Counted from the stretch's first letter, positions 47,179 through 61,731 are shown. The stretch is DNA of 64,000 nucleotides from Adiantum capillus-veneris (GCA_014529385.2 CM043951.1:108132469-108196468); one strand, 5' to 3'. Notes: generated by a model not told the origin, from the sequence alone. Program-made: numbers and translations.

Positions 47179-48025
47179 CTTGACCCATGAACAACTAAAA
47201 CCTAATGGAGCTATATTGCAGTGTGCAACAGATGTGGTCGCTTTTTGTCGAGCCATCCTCTCGTGGGGAGCACCTGCATCATATCCATCAAAAGAAAGGG
47301 AATGTGCCTGTGTGTTCTAGGAGGTTAAAGCGGGGGATGTGAATAGGGAAGCCAAGTGGAATTGTTCCATTGCCCCTCAATCTCGCTTTATGCATGATTT
47401 TTGCGGTCACAACCCGCACGATCCAACTACCCTTGCAACTAGAAACTTGGCATGCATCTGTGATGCATGCCTTCATGGAGGGTGGAATCACTGCGTCAAG
47501 AAAGCTCATGTGAGGCTTGGAAGTATCATATTCTTGAGCCATTATACCTAAGGAGGTGGAGGCATATTCCAATCCAGCAATTGAAGTTCCGACAGAGGAG
47601 GTCGATGGCTACGATGACTTTACATACAAAGGGCAGCATAATGTGTTGAGTAGTGCTCTATGTGTTGGCGACACATTTGCTGTAAAATCCATTGCTGTAA
47701 ATCCAAATGCTTTAACCAATGTCGAGGGCGTGGATTTCTACTTGGTCAAGTGTGTTGCAACAAAGAAGAAGGTGGACAAGAGGTACATTTTTTAATGGAG
47801 CAATGTAATTGACAGAGGCTTATATGTTGAGCAAGGACTTTATTACAAGCAATTGGATGCATACACCTTCAAGTTGGACAACAAGCTGCCCATCATTCAC
47901 CTACTGTCGCATCTAGTGTGATGTATCAAAATACCTATGGAGCACATCCCAAAGAGAAGGCTGGTGTACACAATCACTCCAGAAAGCTATAAAGCAATTT
48001 GTAATAGCATGCCCTTTAGCTTTTA
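47179..48025 (+). pseudogene. Transposase-like gene, 3' part after the insertion
   Basis: Right after the second AGAAC copy the original frame resumes with LTHEQLKPNGAILQCATDVV. A TAG at 47318-47320 interrupts it. Then come RNLACICDACLHGGWNHC, a cysteine-rich motif typical of the C-terminal half of this family as I remember it, and, after a stop and frame change near 47550, LTNVEGVDFYLVKCVATKKK and LVYTITPESYKAI near the end. The continuity of frame across the target duplication shows that the gene existed before element B inserted. The 3' end is estimated. Confidence 0.6.
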
Positions 48026-48239
48026 AGTTGTAACTATTGGATGTGCAATATACTTATTTGCTGCAATTTATGTTGTTCTATCTTTAAGTTGGTTCTATGT
48101 CTCTTGTGTGCACTAGGTACCAACGTTTTAAGTTATAACCATTGGATTTTCAATATACCATTTCTTTTGCGCACTGTGTACCAACGTTTTAAGTTATAAC
48201 CAAATGTTCAATAAATATGCCGCTCTACACACATACTAA

Positions 48240-48800
48240 AGGGCTATATCCAAGTCTTTGATAGTGCCCAAAATGAAGTATTGAGTAGGGGCTTTGGTCC
48301 CCTCTTGTATGCACTGCAAGGCCTCTTAGAGGAAGAGCATGTACCATGTTTGTTGTGTTAGGAAAATTAGAACTATGGTCATGCTACTAGCATATACAGT
48401 GCTAACTAGCATACTGTGTATGTTAAGTAGCATCCAACTCTTTGACAGTTCCCAGAATGAAGTGTTGAGTAGGGCTTTGGTCCCCTTTTGTATGAGTTGC
48501 AAGGCCTCTTAGAGGGAAGATCTCCTACCAAGTTTGTTGTGTAATAAAAATTAGAATTGTGTTTATGCTAACTAGCATACACAATATGCTAACTAGCATA
48601 CACAGATTACTAACTAGCATCCAAGTCTTTGACAGTGCATAGAATGAAGTGTTGAGTAGGGGTTTGGTCCTTTCTTGTATGAGTTGCAAGGCCTCTTAGA
48701 GGGAAGATCTCCTACCATGTTTGTTATGTACAGAAAATTAGAATTGTGTTTATGCTAACTAGCATACACAGATTGCTAACTAGCATACACAATGTGCTAA
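48240..48800. repeat. Three copies of a 190-bp segment with palindromic words
   Basis: Each copy has TCTTTGA(T/C)AGT, ATGAAGT(A/G)TTGAGTAGGG, CTTGTATG(C/A)(A/G)(C/T)TGCAAGGCC, ACCA(T/A)GTTTGTTGTGT and then GCTAACTAGCATACACA words. The same segment is in the intron of the transposase-like gene at about 34470-34650. Confidence 0.85.
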
Positions 48801-50839
48801 CTTGCCGAATGAACAAGAAACATGCCAACAATACACAAGGTACATACACATAAAATATAGTACCACAAAATTTGATCCTGCAATCGGAAATGAAAATATT
48901 TATAGGTATGAACATTAAAATGGATTAAGAAGTGGCTGATAAGTACAACTTCTCGGGTCATGGCAAGCTCATGACCAATTAGATTATACAAAATGTATGA
49001 AACATCTACATGGCAATGCCATGGGTGATTATTACAACTCTCCAAAGCATGGCAGTCTCATGGCCTCATGTCACCATTTTCCAGGTCCTGCATTTCCCTT
49101 TCTCTTTCTAAGTTGCTACTCCAAGTGCTGTTTTTTCTTTGATTTGGGACTCTCCCGCTTACTCCTCTCCTCCCTTGATGCTTCTTCAACAATGTCCATT
49201 GTATATTGATGTAGGTCCTCCACTTGTCTTTGACGCATTTTTTCTTGCAAATGTTTCACTTCCAACTTCTCAACAACTACATCCAAAAACTAGTCTAGGT
49301 GGCTATCATACGCATTGCTCGCAGTATATGCGGAATGGTCTTCCACCTGCAACCATTGAAATAGCCAGGGAGACAATTTGTCTACCAGACAAGATTGTCG
49401 CTCTTTAAGACTCTGGTCCTCCATCTTTGGAAGGATGAGCCAAGTTCCCTTGGGGTTTTGCCACACCTTATATTTAGAGCATTTGTGGGGCCGAATTGTG
49501 CCCAAAATTGACTCAGATTCTTGAAGAAGATTGGTTTTTATGGAGCGTCCAATGCCATTTGACACAATTCTCGTGTGACAAAACCCATCCCATCCTTGCA
49601 CGCTAAGGTCTGGATACTTTATCAAGAATGACATTCACTTTACGCCCCACGCTTGTGCTCCATACATAGACATGGAAAAACTGTAGGCACCAATCTAGAA
49701 ACCTGTGGCTGTCTTTGCGATAGAATACAACCCTGCCACCTTCCATACAGTACTTATGGAGTTCCCCTGCCTACTCCGAGAGGACTTCACCATACCATGA
49801 CTCTACAACATTCACCAACACCCCGTTCAGATCAAGAATAAGAGCGTGCTTCTATTCTACCAACAACGTTGGCGCCCATATTGGGTTTGGAAGCGGATAC
49901 CACTCAACAAATATAACTTCCCCGAAGGGATGAACAAAATTCAAAGACTCTTTAATTGTGCTGAGCCTAGACCGGAACTGTTTCATGCACTTCTCAATCT
50001 CTACTTTTTCTCTCATTATCTTTCTTGCCTCAAGATACGCCTTTTTTGCATCTTTTTCAATGCAATGGCCCAGTTCAGATCATGCAGGGCAATTGTTTGT
50101 AGGCAATTTTTCCTTGCGACACATTACAGGTATCAAATGAAACACATCATAAACGGAAACCAATAAATACTATTATTGCACAGAGACATCATGTACACAA
50201 AAAGCATTTCTCCATACATGCCATTATAGTAGTTTTGTGATCTGGGAAGAACGCAGTCAAAGAATAGGGTGAACAAAGTTTTTTGCATACGCGTGAGCGA
50301 ATGGCTCTCTTGTCACCTTTGGCAGTCTCGGATATATCTTCTTGGGTGGTCTTTGGGGAAACAGAGCTGTCCTTTATAGGGTCTACTGGAATCTATTCCA
50401 GTCCACCTTTCCTCTTCCTCCTCACTTTGTTTACAAAGCCCAAGAGAGGGTTGTCATCACCGGTACCTTGCACACTGGGCACAATATCATTTCTACCAGA
50501 TTCCTCTTACAAACTCCTCACCATCTCCTCCAAAGAACTTATTTCATCCTCTGCAATAGGCACGGGTTTGGGACGAGCAATCATTACAAATTTCTTGTCG
50601 TCACTGGTTTCTTTGCTATCACCTAAACCGTTCGACGATGTCGCATGCCCCGGTGTCGCATTTTCCCCTCCATGCACTGTATCAAGGTCATCCACAATAC
50701 CATCAGAGGCCTTCTCCTCAACTATCCTTTGCTTGTCAGGCTCTCTTCGATCCGCCCTTCCCGCGCCAATGAGACCTGTATATACCAAGCAACTGTTAAT
50801 TACCATATCCAGCTGCTAGTTGAAATGCAGAGATGAATG

Positions 50840-51960
50840 GTTAATACACAACTAGCATATTGAAGATGGTGCTAGCATGGAATATGTGGTGGTTAGCATA
50901 CCAAATTCTTCTAGTTGACAAATAGAGTATGCTAAATATCATACAGGCTATGCTAAAAGGCATAGTCTGCATAACTTCCATGTGTGCTAACTAGCATACA
51001 GACTAGGTGACTGGCATACATAGCAGAGTAAGGATGTATGCTAGTTAGCATAGTGGGTATGCTAGCTAGCATACATTGCATATGTTATGTACAATATGGT
51101 GGCTATCATACATGCTAGTTAGGCTACTTATCCTCACTATGTATGCTAATAACAATCACGAAGTTGCTAGCTAGCGTAACTAGTTTTGCTAGTTAGCATA
51201 CCTAGATATGCTATTGACTAGCATACAAAATAGCATGTATGCTAGTTAGCATTATGAGTGCGCTAAGGGCATACACAATTTTCTAGCCAACATACCCATT
51301 ATGTTAACTAGCATACATATAGGCTGACAAGCATACATAACATGAATAACATGTATGCTAACTAGCATACAGACTAGCATGTATGCTTAGTAACATAACT
51401 CAATAAGCTAGCTAGCATACCCAATATCATGTATGCTAACTAACATACACAATAGAATGTATGATACTAGGCATATTAAAATATTACAATTAGCCTAATT
51501 TTTATGCTAATTACCATAACGAGGTTGCTAACTAGCATTAATGGGTTTTCTAGTTAGCATACTTAGATATGCTATTGACTAACACACACAATAGCATGCA
51601 TGCTACTTAGCATAATGGGTATGCTAAGGGCATATACAGTTTGATAACCAGCATACCCACGATGCTAACTAGCATACAGACTATGCTGACTAGCATATCC
51701 ACTATGCTAACTAGCATACAGACTATGTTGAATATAATTTTACTATGCTAACTAGCTCATAGACTATACTAACTAGCATAATTACTATGCTAACTAGCAT
51801 ACATACTATACTAGCTAACATACATACTATGCTAACTACCTTACATAGCATAAATAGCATGTATGCTGACTAGAATACATACTATACTAACTAAGATACA
51901 AACTATGCTGACTAGCATACATAGCCATAAAACCCTAGCTCTAAACCCATTTGCTAAAAA
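50840..51960. repeat. Dense cluster of TGCTAACTAGCATAC words in an intron of the phosphatase-like gene
   Basis: Dozens of exact or one-off copies of ATGCTAACTAGCATAC or its reverse complement, spaced irregularly by 15-60 bp. The cluster lies between the 52443-52910 exon and the exon beginning at 50775, so it is intronic. The spacing is irregular, unlike the 74-bp array at 33391-34045. Confidence 0.85.
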
Positions 51961-53399
51961 CGAGTATAAAGATAGAGCCGAATTTTGAAAGTGCCCAAAA
52001 CTGAAATCTATGAGTACCTAGGTGTAGCTTATGCCACCACAATTCTAACGACTATTTGCAGGCAAAAAAAAAAACATCGTTCGATAAACTTACAGCCACA
52101 AATAGCTCGTAGATGCACAAGCACGTATGCTCTGTTTTGCAAGGAATGCTTGACGTTGTCGTGTAGCTCTTGCCGAGGCTAGTGCAATGGTGTTGTCGGA
52201 TCTACAATGTAATGAACAAGCTGGACGTAGCGTGAGGATGAAGCTCACACTCACTCTCTTTCTCTTTCACACAGTCGACAACAGCTTAAAACTTAGATTA
52301 TGATAAAGTTCTCTTTTCAAAGTGACCTAGGTACCTTATATACTAAGGATACCTTAGGTTAGCGAAAATCGAGTTTGAGGGGTCAAATGGCTTTGTATGT
52401 ACAATCTGGAAGTGCCATTGCACCCCGGCTTTTGCAACTAAACTACCTACTTATTACAATTAATGTTTCTAACCATAATCCATAGCATTCCATAACTCTC
52501 ACAGAATAAGGCTTTGTTGAATTATGGCGTGTTGTTGACCCAGCCGTCAACAAGGGGGTAGCCCTCACGTTGCCTGCCTTGAGAACGCGTGTAGCTTTGT
52601 GCTTCAGTTTTGGTGTCTCCAGATTTTCTTTAGTATCCTGTAATAGTTTTTTAAGATGTTCTCTCGCAGCCTTTATGGGCTGCAAATATGTGCTACCAAA
52701 GTACGACACGCTTTTTGTCCCTTGGTGGGAGCTGTAGCAAGAGATGGGTGTCACCTTGGGAGCTTTGTCCTCCTTCATGTCAGTAAACTCCTCCTTGATG
52801 TTTTCACTTGAATTACGCACCTTCCACTTCTGGACATGTTGATCGTAATAGCCTTTTTCTTGTAGATCCTGCAAATATTGTACAACAAAATCTGCCCAAT
52901 TGAACTTCATGCTGATCCACTGGCAATTACCGCCGGATTGAACTCTTTAACGATCCCCTTTACGAAAGCAGAGTTTATTTCCATGTTTGTGTGGGGCTTT
53001 TGTTATACCTTGTAGTGCAGAAGCATTACCTGCGCATACATCTTGTTAAGTACTCAATTGAGTTTGATACAATACACTGCGATTCTTCTCTTCTTTAAAA
53101 ACACTGAACCACTCGACATCGCTGATTTGCTCCGACCTCACCATCTTTGGGTCTGCACCATCTCTCGAGAGGCCTACACAACATTAAAATCCTCTACAAG
53201 AATGCAAAATTTCCCTTGAATCGGGATGTTCACCTTTGGAGCTTTCCATCACACTGCACAAATCCCCAATGACAATTGATTAAATCAAAGAAACACAAAA
53301 AATTACATTACAGAAACACGAGATATGTTACAGAGAAACAAGATTATATTACAAGTAAATTTTATTGAAACACAAAAAAATTGCACATTACATAGCTTC

Positions 53400-53790
53400 T
53401 TCTGCTAGCCCACCTATGCCCAACATACCTAGAATGCTAATTTTCATACTAGGTATGCTAAGCTGCACAACTGGTATGCTAATCATCACACTTGCAATTC
53501 CTATTTTCATTAAGGGTATGCTGGACAGAATCCAATTCATGCTAGTTAGCATAGTCAATACATATCCATGTAACACAAGATTATAATAAGAAAACACAAG
53601 AAAGTTATACTGAAGCACCAAAAAATAACACATTAAAGAGCTTCTTTTGCAAGCCCACAACTATGGGCTGCGCAGTCAGAACGCATTCTCCATGCTATTT
53701 AGCAGATTTCATATGCTAAACTACACAACAATCAAACCACTTATATTTTCAATTAAACTCCTCAATTGACACACATAAAATTATAGATGA
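53400..53790. repeat. Smaller cluster of the same word
   Basis: Scattered ATGCTAATTTTCAT-, ATGCTAATCATCA- and CATGCTAGTTAGCATA-like words. It lies between two presumed exons of the minus-strand gene, so a second intron carries the repeat. Confidence 0.6.
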
Positions 53791-53957
53791 CAGAGGATTT
53801 TTGCAAGCCCAACTATGGCCAGCAACCTTGAGATCAACCTCAACCCTTGCATTAGCCTGGGGCATGTCCCACCGACAATTACTGAGGCTATGGTCAGCCA
53901 AAGAAAGGAGACACACTCACATGCACACAAGGGCCTGGTCAAGTCGTTGGTGTCATG

Positions 53958-54064
<107 letters not shown>

Positions 54065-54429
54065 AGTGAGAACCAGAGTCGAGCTTCCCCTTCCCTGCAT
54101 GAAAGCTATTTGCCATTGGGGAAACTTCTACACAAGAATGGGTCACCTTGTCGCTAGCTTTGACCCTTTGCTGAGTTGAAGGAGAAGCTACAGGTACTCT
54201 AACACTCTGGCAAGGTGGAGGAGAAGCAGGAGAACAAGCTAATTTGGCCGCCCTCGACTTCTTTGTTTCTAGCGTGTTAATGAGATTGTTCGAGATGCTT
54301 GACTGAGCTTCATGAGCTACAGGAGAAGCCGTGCTTGTAGCTCAAGACTGCTTCCCCCCATCTCTCTTACTTGTGGCCCCTGCGTCCGGCTTCCCTCCAT
54401 GCATCATTACTGCACCACTCTTTGTGTGT

Positions 54430-55435
54430 GATGTCCAATGAAAACTATGCAAAAGAATTCAAACGTATTGTTTTTGAAATAAAACATTTTGGAAAGACAC
54501 TCTCATTTTATGCTTACAAGAGGTGCTTGTTGACTCGTGCTAAATAACACAAAAAGCATGTCAGATTAACATGCTTTCACCCATCACATCCATATGCAAT
54601 TCAACCATGTGATTTTTTCCTATATAAGAGCACCCCACGTATATGTTCTTAGGAGTTTGGTTGTGCCCTTTAACCTATTATTTTTTTTATAGAATTTGCA
54701 TGATGTCAAGGATGAAGTACATGCAACAACATAAATTTATGATTTTTATATGTAGAAGAGAGGCAGATTAGGTTGGATACATGGCCAAAGATTAGAATCA
54801 ATGAGCACTTTGGAGTTTGGACTTTCACGTGGATTTTAAGGAACTCAAATTGTATAGGTCTACATGCACTTGGCATCACTAGGAGTAGAGAGAAGTAAGT
54901 GTCCTTGATGCGAACGAGCTCCAAGGATTTTAAGGACCTTTAATTCAGTTGGAAAGAATATACCAGAAGAGTGGTAGGGAAATACAACCCTTGATTGTGG
55001 ATTGATATCCTTAAAGAACGACAATGTAGGATGTAATGTACATAGATCTTTACATGCCTATCTTTGAACGAAGTACCTAGAAAAATGTGTTTGCAATCAA
55101 ATAAGTTTTTGCTCTTCTTCGTGCATGTAAATGTTTTATTGGAGGCTCTTGCAAGACAACACATTTTTGTATTACAATTGTTATCTATTCATATGTGTTT
55201 ATGCCTACTAGGGCTTGACAAATCTTTGTCCAAGGTCCATATGAACTATTGCATCTTATCTTCTTACTCTAGACTAAAGGATGGTGAAATTTACAAAAAT
55301 ATGGAGGCTAATGCTCAGTTGGGAGCCAAAAAAGTAAAATTTTGAATCGCTCATCATGTGAGAGACTGGGGTTGCTTAGATGTGGTGTTCGATGGAGGGG
55401 ATGTTCGGCTCCATAAAGTGCACATGCACGCGTGC
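54430..55435. other. Spacer without a recognised gene
   Basis: No coding signal of note. Short frames at 54706-54924, 54940-55164 and 55064-55345 are unassigned. Confidence 0.4.
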
Positions 55436-55439
55436 GTGC

Positions 55440-55457
55440 ACACACACACACACACAC

Positions 55458-55515
<58 letters not shown>
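55440..55515. repeat. (CA)n-(GA)n compound microsatellite
   Basis: (CA)n to about 55459, then (GA)n from 55461 to 55515. Confidence 0.95.
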
Positions 55516-55516
<1 letters not shown>

Positions 55517-55739
55517 ATAAGTGATTGGGGCATTCTTAATCAGTAGTAGATAATCAGTGTCATACCTAATCAATGTTGAGGTGAATTGATCTTCAATATG
55601 AGGGTCAAATTGGCTCACAATGCTATCATCGCCATGGCCTTTTGAAGTATTACTCTCTTCTCTTGCCTTAGAAAGACTCATCTGCAATTCATAATCTAGG
55701 GGCAGATTGTGGCACTTGAGTAGACTCATGTTTCGTTCA

Positions 55740-56110
55740 TTGAAAACATGACTATCAGCATGTATCCTTCTCAGCTTGATCTTGATTTGTATGTGCCAAG
55801 AGCAGAGCAATCCATGCGATAATGTTGTGCTGAGATAAACTAGAAAACACCGTTTCAAGTTTTGTAAATATCCCAAATTTGTGTTGCATGGTTACAAGGG
55901 AGGTACCAACGACAATATCTGAGGCAGAACCTTCTTTCATAGCATCCCAAAGCAATGGCCAACCTATCTCTTGAAGAACTTTTAGTGAATGTTGCTCTTC
56001 TATGGCTACCACTTTTTGCCTCCTCTGAAAGACTGTTGCATGCATGAAGAGCCATGACAAAGGTTCCATTGTTCGGACAAATATTCCTTCCTCCTGCAAT
56101 TGCTTGTTAC
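55740..56110 (-). pseudogene. Pentatricopeptide repeat (PPR) gene fragment
   Basis: On the minus strand one frame gives ICPNNGTFVMALHACNSLSE. After a frameshift another gives SDIVVGTSLVTMQHKFGIFT, then VFSSLSQHNIIAWIALLLAH. This matches the plant PLS-type PPR pattern (P...TF...L.AC, then D..VG.SLV.MY.K.G....A..VF..L...N...W.A....). The usual Tyr-Ala-Lys-Cys is altered to QHKF. PPR proteins bind organellar RNA and many guide editing. About two repeats remain, with a frameshift and an early stop, so this is a relic. Confidence 0.7.
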
Positions 56111-56202
56111 ATTGTGGAGCCTTTCTTCCGTGACCATGTTCTATACAATTCCACGAGACCTCAAAGATCTATTGGAAAAGTCTTGAACTTGGCCAACGCT
56201 TG

Positions 56203-56338
<136 letters not shown>

Positions 56339-57139
56339 ATCATGGTGTAGACTACATTAGCAAAAAAGACAAACAATACTTATTCATTGCTTTAAAGTTG
56401 GATGTTTATATTTTCCAATGGCTCCAAAGAGTGTACAATCCCTCACCATATGCAAGCGAGTGTATTTGTTGATGTGGAAGGCTCTCCATAGAAAACATGC
56501 ATCGAAAGCATTCATACATCCAACCTTCAATGTCATCCACGATATAACAGCAAACACAGCAACAACAAAAACATTCTCTTGAGGATGTAGGGAAAACGAA
56601 ATAATAGTTTTGGATAACATAACCAAGCTACCACACGTATACACAATATGTGTCAACATATTAACAAGGGTCACTCCTTGGATAGAGCAAATCAAGATCC
56701 GTTAGCTAAACCATATGAGCATGGGGAAAACCTACAAACAGTGATGTATACACTCATTCATATGATGAGCCTCTTGACTGCATGTCTATTTGCATTGGGT
56801 GTTGCCCACCCACGTCCCAAATTCAAGGCTTGCATGAGCTAGCATCCACATGAAATACAAAATGCACTAGCAATCCAAAGAGAGAACTATTCAAGGTATA
56901 AAAGTATGAGAGAGACTACCTCTACCCAAGACGGTAGTTGTGTAGGTATGTACAGTTTGTTAACTAAGCAGAACCTATTGAATTGACAAAAGTGGTTACT
57001 CGAAGAAGGAAACTCAAAATGACCTCCCTATCTCTCTCCACCCACGGAGTGGGACAAAATGGTCGATAGGCCGGTCTGGACCACTAGTTCTCCTTAAAGT
57101 CGAGCCTCTCTAAGACATCAATAAATTCAATGGAATCTA

Positions 57140-57200
57140 TACTATATATAAAGGAGAGAGGAGAGGGTTTCCCATGGGGGCAAAGTCCCCCCTCTAGCCT
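57140..57200 (+). promoter_or_regulatory. Possible TATA box upstream of the copia gag remnant
   Basis: CTATATATAAAGGAGAGAGG at about 57140 has a good TATA-box shape. A GGGGGCAAAGTCCCCCC hairpin follows 30 bp later. No flanking LTR partner was found, so this is only a sequence resemblance. Confidence 0.3.
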
Positions 57201-57470
57201 CTACGTCTACTAGCGTCTGACTCCACGATTCTGTTTCTTTCTCTTTTAGGTGTAGTTACCACGATGGACATACCTTGGCACTGGCTGGCCCTTGCTCACT
57301 AACGACCACTGCTAATGTGATAGTACACTCGGCCTGTAGCCCGCTTGCATGGCAAAATTCGCAACTCGAGGATAATGAAGTGGTATCCCATAGCTCAATG
57401 AGAGAAGAGGGCTACGAGAAGATTTTGGCAAGTGTAGCTGGAGAAAAGACGCTCCCTAACAACGAAGACA

Positions 57471-57560
57471 CCCCCCCCCCCCCCCCCCCCCGCACGCCCC
57501 CCCATCCCATGGAGCGAGCGTTTTCAAAATGCCATTTTGCCTCTTCATTGCCAACAACCC

Positions 57561-57630
<70 letters not shown>
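57471..57630. repeat. C21 homopolymer and (TC)n microsatellite
   Basis: C run at 57471-57491, then (TC)n at about 57564-57630. Confidence 0.95.
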
Positions 57631-57633
<3 letters not shown>

Positions 57634-57939
57634 AGCAGAGGCTCCCTTCTGGCATTTTTAAACGCTACAAGAGGACTTGATTGCAGTGTTGGAGCTTTGA
57701 GAGGGAAAACAAAGGGGTCTTGCCAAGCCAAGAGGATCAATTGGAGCAAGGAGATTGGAGCCAAGAGACAGGTATCAAAGTCGCTTACGAGGAGCAGTTC
57801 GAGAGGATTTAAGCATGGAGCCCACTTTATGTGGAGCTCACTGTGTAGGGGAGTGGATTGGCTTAAAAATTTTGTAGCTTGGGATTTGTGTGGCCACCCT
57901 TGGAGTGCGACAAGATTTACCAGATCATCTTGTAACTTC

Positions 57940-58760
57940 AACATGCCTCCCCCTTGCTTGAGCACCAACAACAAATTGAACGGTAATAACTACGCTCATT
58001 GGAATTTGATCATGCGGCGCTGGTTACCACAAAAAGGCTTATGGGATATTGTCGATGGCTCAGAGCCCCATCCCACAAGGGATCGCCACAACAAGTACAC
58101 CCGCCTTCAAGCTGGTGAATATCTCAAATCGTGTCTCAATTGGGATGCGACTAATGTGAAGGCTATGTCGGCCATTGTGGAATCTCTTATAAAGAACCTT
58201 TCATCAACCATTCAAACTTTGAAGACTGCAACCGATATGTGGTTCAAGCTCATAGGAATGTTTGATTAGGATTCTATGATGCGAGAAGTCACCCTTCTTG
58301 GACAATTATTTGCCATCGAGTTTCCATGAGGAAGTACCATGCAATCATTTCTTATGAAGGATAAAGTTATCCATGATCAACTATTGGTTATGGAACATGC
58401 ATTGACGAGTACTCACATAGCTGCTTTGATTCTCACAAAGTTGCCTAAGGAGTATGAAACAATGTCTAGGACACTTTATTTACAAGTCACGAAGGAAAAG
58501 CTAGAATTTGATGATCTCAGTTCTTTTCTCATTGAGGAGGAAGCTATGTTGATAACTCAAGGCAAAATTCAGATTTCTGAGACAGGTGAGGAAGCACTTG
58601 TTGCTTAGATTCTAGAAAGAGGACCAAGAACCGTTGTTACAATGGTGGAAAGCGTGGTCATTTGGCCAAGGATTGTTGATCCAAAGGCAAAGAGAGAAAT
58701 TCTACAAAGGACAAAGGTAAAAGAAAGCATCAAGAGGAAAGCAGTGATAGTGACTTAGGG
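57940..58760 (+). pseudogene. copia gag remnant, plus strand
   Basis: The reading contains NKLNGNNYAHWNLIMRRWL and LWDIVDGSEPHPTR, the usual copia gag entry (L.G.NY..W....R..L......W..V.G). It continues past a TAG at 58267-58269 and a TGA at 58328-58330 to LTKLPKEYETMSRTL. After a frameshift near 58605 there is CYNGGKRGHLAKDC, a zinc knuckle whose second cysteine has become glycine. No protease or polymerase follows. LTRs were not identified. Confidence 0.75.
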
Positions 58761-60111
<1,351 letters not shown>

Positions 60112-60237
60112 CTCTCTCTCTCTGTGTGTGTGTGTGTGTGTGTGTGTCTCTGATGCTTGCTCATCTCTGCCGGGTCAGATTTCCTTGCATATCTAGACTG
60201 TTAAGATGCTGGGTTTTCTTATTTTTCTTCTTCTTCT

Positions 60238-60380
<143 letters not shown>

Positions 60381-60444
60381 ACATTGAGGGTGTTGCATTC
60401 ATTGTTGGGTGACGTTTGATAGTTTTTTTATTGGGACACCAGAA

Positions 60445-61731
60445 ATGAAGACACCACAGCTAAAGTGCACCTTACCAAACAAATCACCGGTTGAGGTCTC
60501 ATCCACTAGCTTGCATTCGAGCAGTAGCAGCCGTCCAAGAGTGGTGCAAGTTTGTTGTCAAAGGACACCTTTCTTGCCTCTGATAAGAGCAATGGTAATC
60601 ACCCATTTCCTTCTCATGAATGTAGGAATCTGTTAAATTAGTACTTTTTGGTCATAAAACTAGATGTTAAAGGTTTGCCATTTTTTTTCCCATGTCCACA
60701 TTTCATTAGTTTTATTACATTAAATGCATAGTTTTACATGGTGGAAGAAGTGTTCCCTCTGAATTTTTGTGCTCAGTAGTAGCATTTTGGAAGGCTCAAT
60801 ATCCCAAGCAGACCAGATATTCTACTTTACCCGACATAACCTACACGAGGAGTACGGTCCAAGTTTGGAAGGCAAGCTGTACCAACATTTGTCTGATGAG
60901 GATGTGACATATGAGAATTGGCTGACAGTCTTCACAAAGAAAAGGGAGAAGGGTGCCAGGATCTTCTTGCAGATGGTGCGGCATGAATATGCAGAAGAAT
61001 GTAGGTTATTGTTTCACAAAGTATATCAAGCCATACCAACCAGCAAAGAAATCACGCACAAGTTTTCAACCTTGTTTGTATATGAGGGATGCCCAGCTGC
61101 CATGAAAATTCCAACGGGTCAGCGAAAGGTTGCATGGGCTGTTTTTGGTGAATAGGTCCTAGATCACTGTAAGAAGCTCCCGAGCGAGATGGACAAAAAG
61201 CTCAAGAAATGGACTAATTGCAATGAGAATGGTCATCATGTGACTCGGACCACACAATTCACTCCAGAGGCTCTCATTGACCATGGGGGGAAAACTTTTA
61301 TTTTTTGCAGTTTGGGTCCTCACTCATTTTTGAATTGCAGCTCTATTAATCTCCAAATTGTGGTGGAAGTGGAGTAGATGTTGGCTGCAAGAAAGAGTAC
61401 ACTGGAGAGTGTGAAAACACACTAAATGCAGCCCAAGTGCAACTACAAGAGAAAAGTCAAAGCATGTGGAAGATAGAGGGAACATCTTCAGCTACAACAG
61501 TGCTTCAAGGGAATTGGCTAAGCTTCAAACACTAAAAGACAGCATGGAGGGAGGAGCATGTGGTGCATCTAATTATGAGTTGATGGTAATTGATGCAAAG
61601 ATTATTTCTCTCTCAAGTGCATTGCTAGCTCTAGGGGCTGATGCAAGCAACTCAAAGATTAGAGATGATGTTGACAGTATAAAGTTATGCAATGTAAAAC
61701 TAAACCTTGCATTTAGGTTTTTAAGGGCAAT
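60445..61731 (+). pseudogene. Unidentified intron-containing gene, 5' part
   Basis: A possible first exon is MKTPQLKCTLPNKSPVEVSS at 60445-60594, followed by GTAATC. The main block at 60775-61377 is in one frame except for a TAG at 61153-61155. It contains LEGKLYQHLSDEDVTYENWL, then LQMVRHEYAEECRLLFHKVY and FVYEGCPAAMKIPTGQRKVA. A further block at 61466-61731 (ASRELAKLQTLKDSMEGGAC) ends at a good donor, GTAAGT. The blocks read as natural protein, but I recognise no domain. The phase between exons is not settled. Pseudogene status rests on the stops at 61153 and 61375. Confidence 0.45.

Noticed and set aside
50283-50819. 178-codon plus-strand frame
   Set aside because: Antisense of the minus-strand phosphatase-like gene, whose exon starts at a good acceptor at 50775 and keeps a coherent reading.
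57170-57187. GGGGGCAAAGTCCCCCC as a terminator hairpin
   Set aside because: Rho-independent terminators are bacterial; this window is plant-like and no gene ends here.
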